A stretch of 10,569 nucleotides of DNA from Euperipatoides rowelli. Lineage: Eukaryota; Onychophora; Udeonychophora; Euonychophora; Peripatopsidae. The stretch is taken from assembly GCA_003024985.2 (NCBI GenBank), contig PXIH01S0016907.1; one strand, given 5' to 3'. Made by a program: the position numbers and the translations under genes. Of this stretch, positions 8,959-10,569 are shown one piece after another (position 1 is the stretch's first letter; every line of letters begins with the position of its first letter). Below the pieces are notes generated by a model that saw only the letters and a list, made by a program, of their open reading frames with translations, made no database searches and was not told where the DNA came from.

Positions 8959-9420
8959 TAATATTACTTTCTAATATTTAAACCACTCCTAGACAAATTC
9001 ATCNTCAATCATCCTCATCTACATCCCCTAAGATTCATATCTGCTGCCCCCCCCCCCCAACATTAAAACATTTTATTTTAAAAAGTTAATAAACTCACAC
9101 ATGGCAATACTGACCCCTCATCTATAATTTATTCTTTTATATGTCCCTGTGAATCAACTGGCACATACATTGGCACCTCAGGAAGATGTCTTTATTTACA
9201 CACCCTGATCACCTGTCATGTGACAAGAACTCATTAATTCATAAANACATACACTCATCACCACATGACATCAATCCTAACAATTTCAAAATAATTATGA
9301 ATATTTCCCATTATGCAAAGTGCCTCATTTTAAAATTTATATTAATCGACCACTATAAACCTTCACTCAATAAAAACAAACAAGATTGTAACTACTATCG
9401 TCTTCCATTGTAAAATAGTT
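8959..9420. other. C-rich, G-poor block of unknown origin
   Basis: The plus strand is markedly poor in G and rich in C. It contains a C12 run (9047-9058) and both N bases of the window. Inverted 9-mers TGTCATGTG (9214-9222) and CACATGACA (9262-9270) lie in it. On the minus strand a CATATAAAAGAATAAA stretch resembles joined TATA and polyadenylation signals, so a stray LTR on that strand is possible. It does not resemble the LTR at 10352-10569, and no coding remnant is seen. Confidence 0.4.
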
Positions 9421-9819
9421 TTTATTTTTCAAAATTGAATCTGAACAGGTACCAGATGTATAATTTTTGAACTTTCCTGAATAAGTTTTATTCACGTTTT
9501 TTTTTTGTTATTCATTACTCATTGTCGTTATTTTTTATTTTTTATTAAAAAAACGCCCGCCTGACAGCTAAGGCAAACCTCTCTTTTTTAATTTTATTTA
9601 AACTATATGTTATTACAGGTAGTCATGCAGGATACAACAATGATGCAAAGTTCTTTTTCCGGTCCAAAGGTCGGCCATTATTCTCTTTCCTATTATTCCA
9701 ATTCTTGTATTATTAGAACGAAAAGTCCAATAATCATTCTGATTGGATGAATAGAACTCTACTCTCCCAGTCTATCAGGAAGAAAGCATTTGGGATTTCG
9801 GGTCAGACAGCACAAGCCT
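9421..9819. other. No gene; possible body of a minus-strand SINE
   Basis: If the tRNA-like head at 9820-9899 starts a SINE, its body would run leftward from 9819, perhaps to the A-rich minus-strand tract near 9585-9600. I recognise no named SINE core domain here. CCAATCAGAATG occurs on the minus strand at about 9737-9748; the same 11-mer CAATCAGAATG also lies beside both ends of the element at 987-1263. Confidence 0.3.
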
Positions 9820-9899
9820 TCAAGCTTTGAATCTGACTTGTGCCGACACCAAGGGGCCTAAGGTAGCCCAGCTCATCCCACTGAGCCAACGCCCCTTGG
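9820..9899 (-). mobile_element. tRNA-like head of a probable SINE
   Basis: Read on the minus strand, GGGGCGTTGGCTCAGTGG contains a near-perfect RNA polymerase III A box, TGGCTCAGTGG (9888-9878). About 55 bases later comes GATTCAAAGC (9833-9824), a degenerate B box compared with GGTTCRANNC. That order and spacing fit a tRNA-derived SINE promoter with a slightly long middle. It does not fold as a normal tRNA, and a 9-bp inverted repeat, CCAAGGGGC / GCCCCTTGG (9849-9857 and 9891-9899), spans the A box instead. A functional tRNA is unlikely. The far end of the element is not defined. Confidence 0.55.
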
Positions 9900-10057
9900 C
9901 TTGTTATTTTCATTTGTTTTTAAATAGTTTTGTCCTGATTAGAATTCTGTATTGCAAAAGACAATATTGTCTTGACTATTTCAATGTCCTCTGTTATTAA
10001 ACTGAAAAGATTTTACCTTTTTAAAATTTTGAAAAGTGTGTTGCAGTGTGTTTTATC

Positions 10058-10145
10058 CACCCATCCATCCACTGCCAATCCACCCACCAATCCTCACACC
10101 AATCTTCCCAACCCGCCCACCCGACCACCCGCCCATCTGCCCACC
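10058..10145 (+). repeat. Degenerate CCAT/CCAC-type tetranucleotide array with G-quadruplex potential
   Basis: The array begins with CCATCCATCCA and drifts into CCCACC, CCCGCC and CCGACC units. On the minus strand 10142-10107 has seven GGG runs separated by 1 to 5 bases, a textbook G-quadruplex-capable pattern. The array joins directly onto the gag remnant at 10145-10272. The open frames through it on both strands are low-complexity artefacts. Confidence 0.8.
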
Positions 10146-10272
10146 AGCTGGTCCGTAAAACAAGCTCCTTCTCCACCTTTGAAGCCAGGAGAAAATGTTT
10201 AAGCCTTTTCACATACCTGCTACAAAGGTGGACTTCAGGATCAAATACTTCTAAATGGTTTAAAAGAGACAT
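10145..10272 (-). pseudogene. N-terminal gag fragment of a second Ty3/Gypsy element
   Basis: Reading leftward from an ATG at 10272-10270, the first 43 residues include LEVFDPEV, SRYVKRLKHFLLASKVEK and ELVLRTSW. The FDP, then Y--RL---F-A pattern near the start is typical of Ty3/Gypsy gag proteins and parallels MDNKLNSFDPTW of the plus-strand copy. A conserved Trp expected after FDP is replaced by LC. The start codon lies about 60 bases after the primer-binding-site-like leader, as expected. After about 43 residues the frame enters the G-rich tetranucleotide array, so the rest of gag and all of pol are lost or displaced. The frame stays open for 83 codons only because the repeat lacks stops. 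Confidence 0.6.
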
Positions 10273-10303
10273 TTAATCTTTTAATTTGATAAGTTCAATG
10301 ACA

Positions 10304-10323
10304 GGTTGTTAAATTTAACAACC
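10304..10323. repeat. Perfect 20-bp palindrome in the Gypsy leader
   Basis: GGTTGTTAAATTTAACAACC is its own reverse complement. It lies between the leader motif and the gag start of the minus-strand element, where retroelement RNAs often carry packaging or dimerisation structures. A role here is only a possibility. Confidence 0.85.
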
Positions 10324-10330
10324 AAAAAAG

Positions 10331-10351
10331 TTAGTTTTATCCTCTTCGCCA
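10331..10351 (-). other. Primer-binding-site-like leader of the minus-strand Gypsy element
   Basis: On the minus strand TGGCGAAGAGGATAAAAC is followed by TAA. It is close to the TGGCGACGAGGAT-type leader familiar from many animal Gypsy elements and matches the plus-strand copy at 7695 in 17 of 21 positions. It marks the junction between the LTR and the internal region. Confidence 0.7.
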
Positions 10352-10569
10352 CTGTTGTGCTTTGACAAGACAAATAGATTCCAGTTTATTTGGAGAAACT
10401 AGGCCTAGTTAAGCAACAGAATATATCAACGAGCTTGAAATATATAGTGGCAAACCGACCGCCATATTGGACTCCAATTGAAAGCTGTCGCCTTGACGAA
10501 CCCGGGCAATGGGCAATATCACATTTTATTTATATTGGATCTTAATGTAAAGTACATGCTCTTCCAGAC
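10352..10569 (-). mobile_element. Partial 5' LTR of the minus-strand Gypsy element (runs off the window)
   Basis: This is inferred from its place directly before the leader motif. On the minus strand it holds an ACTATATATTTC TATA-like box (TATATA at 10441-10446) and, about 50 bases later, a polyadenylation signal AATAAA (10390-10385). It ends in CAAAGCACAACA next to the leader. Upstream of the TATA box is a more GC-rich stretch with AATATGGCGGTCGG, resembling the YY1-type ATGGCGG promoter motif. The outer end lies beyond the window edge, and no partner LTR is visible for comparison. Confidence 0.55.

Noticed and set aside
9186-9413. 75-codon plus-strand open frame
   Set aside because: It contains an N base and a composition typical of the surrounding C-rich block; no family resemblance.
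9820-9899. A functional tRNA gene on the minus strand
   Set aside because: The A box is good but the B box is degenerate, the spacing is long and I see no cloverleaf stems or anticodon arm.
9972-10276. Two plus-strand open frames across the C-rich array
   Set aside because: Pro/Thr/His-rich translation of a tetranucleotide repeat, antisense to the gag remnant.

Overview
This 10.6 kb window looks like AT-rich, intergenic nuclear DNA from a multicellular animal, most likely a marine invertebrate. A mollusc is a guess from general feel and rests on no diagnostic marker. Two single N bases (9004 and 9246) point to a draft assembly. No intact host gene, rRNA or functional tRNA is visible. Every ATG-initiated open frame is short, and each one is either a piece of a transposon remnant or chance.

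The window is a graveyard of decayed mobile elements from several classes. From left to right: (1) 1-768 is AT-rich with nothing recognisable. (2) 769-879 is a short repeat whose partner lies in inverted orientation at 1762-1920. (3) 987-1263 is a small inverted-terminal-repeat element (MITE-like) carrying a degenerate telomere-like tract. (4) 1915-3490, minus strand, is a 5'-truncated, frameshifted reverse transcriptase of the RTE type of non-LTR retrotransposon. The 1762-1920 repeat sits directly downstream of it and is probably its 3' tail. (5) 3491-5056 holds no recognisable gene. (6) 5065-5500 is a short hAT DNA transposon with terminal inverted repeats, a perfect 8-bp target site duplication and a broken N-terminal piece of its transposase. 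(7) 5620-5758 is a C-rich block ending in an hAT-like terminus. (8) 6673-6779 is an ATC/ATT microsatellite. (9) 7605-8958, plus strand, is a Ty3/Gypsy LTR-retrotransposon remnant with LTR-type signals, primer-binding-site-like leader, gag, zinc knuckle, protease and the start of reverse transcriptase. It ends in a perfect 15-bp palindrome. (10) 8959-9420 is a C-rich, G-poor block. (11) 9820-9899, minus strand, is the tRNA-like head of a probable SINE. (12) 10569-10145, minus strand, is a second Ty3/Gypsy element: partial LTR, primer-binding-site-like leader and the N-terminus of gag. Its gag runs into a C-rich tetranucleotide array with strong G-quadruplex potential.

The two Gypsy elements face in opposite directions and share a recognisable leader motif (17 of 21 positions), so they support each other. 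I found no new functional system. The items most worth checking are the two facing Gypsy 5' ends, the fold-back palindrome at the end of the reverse transcriptase, the complete hAT insertion, and the telomere-like tract inside a MITE.
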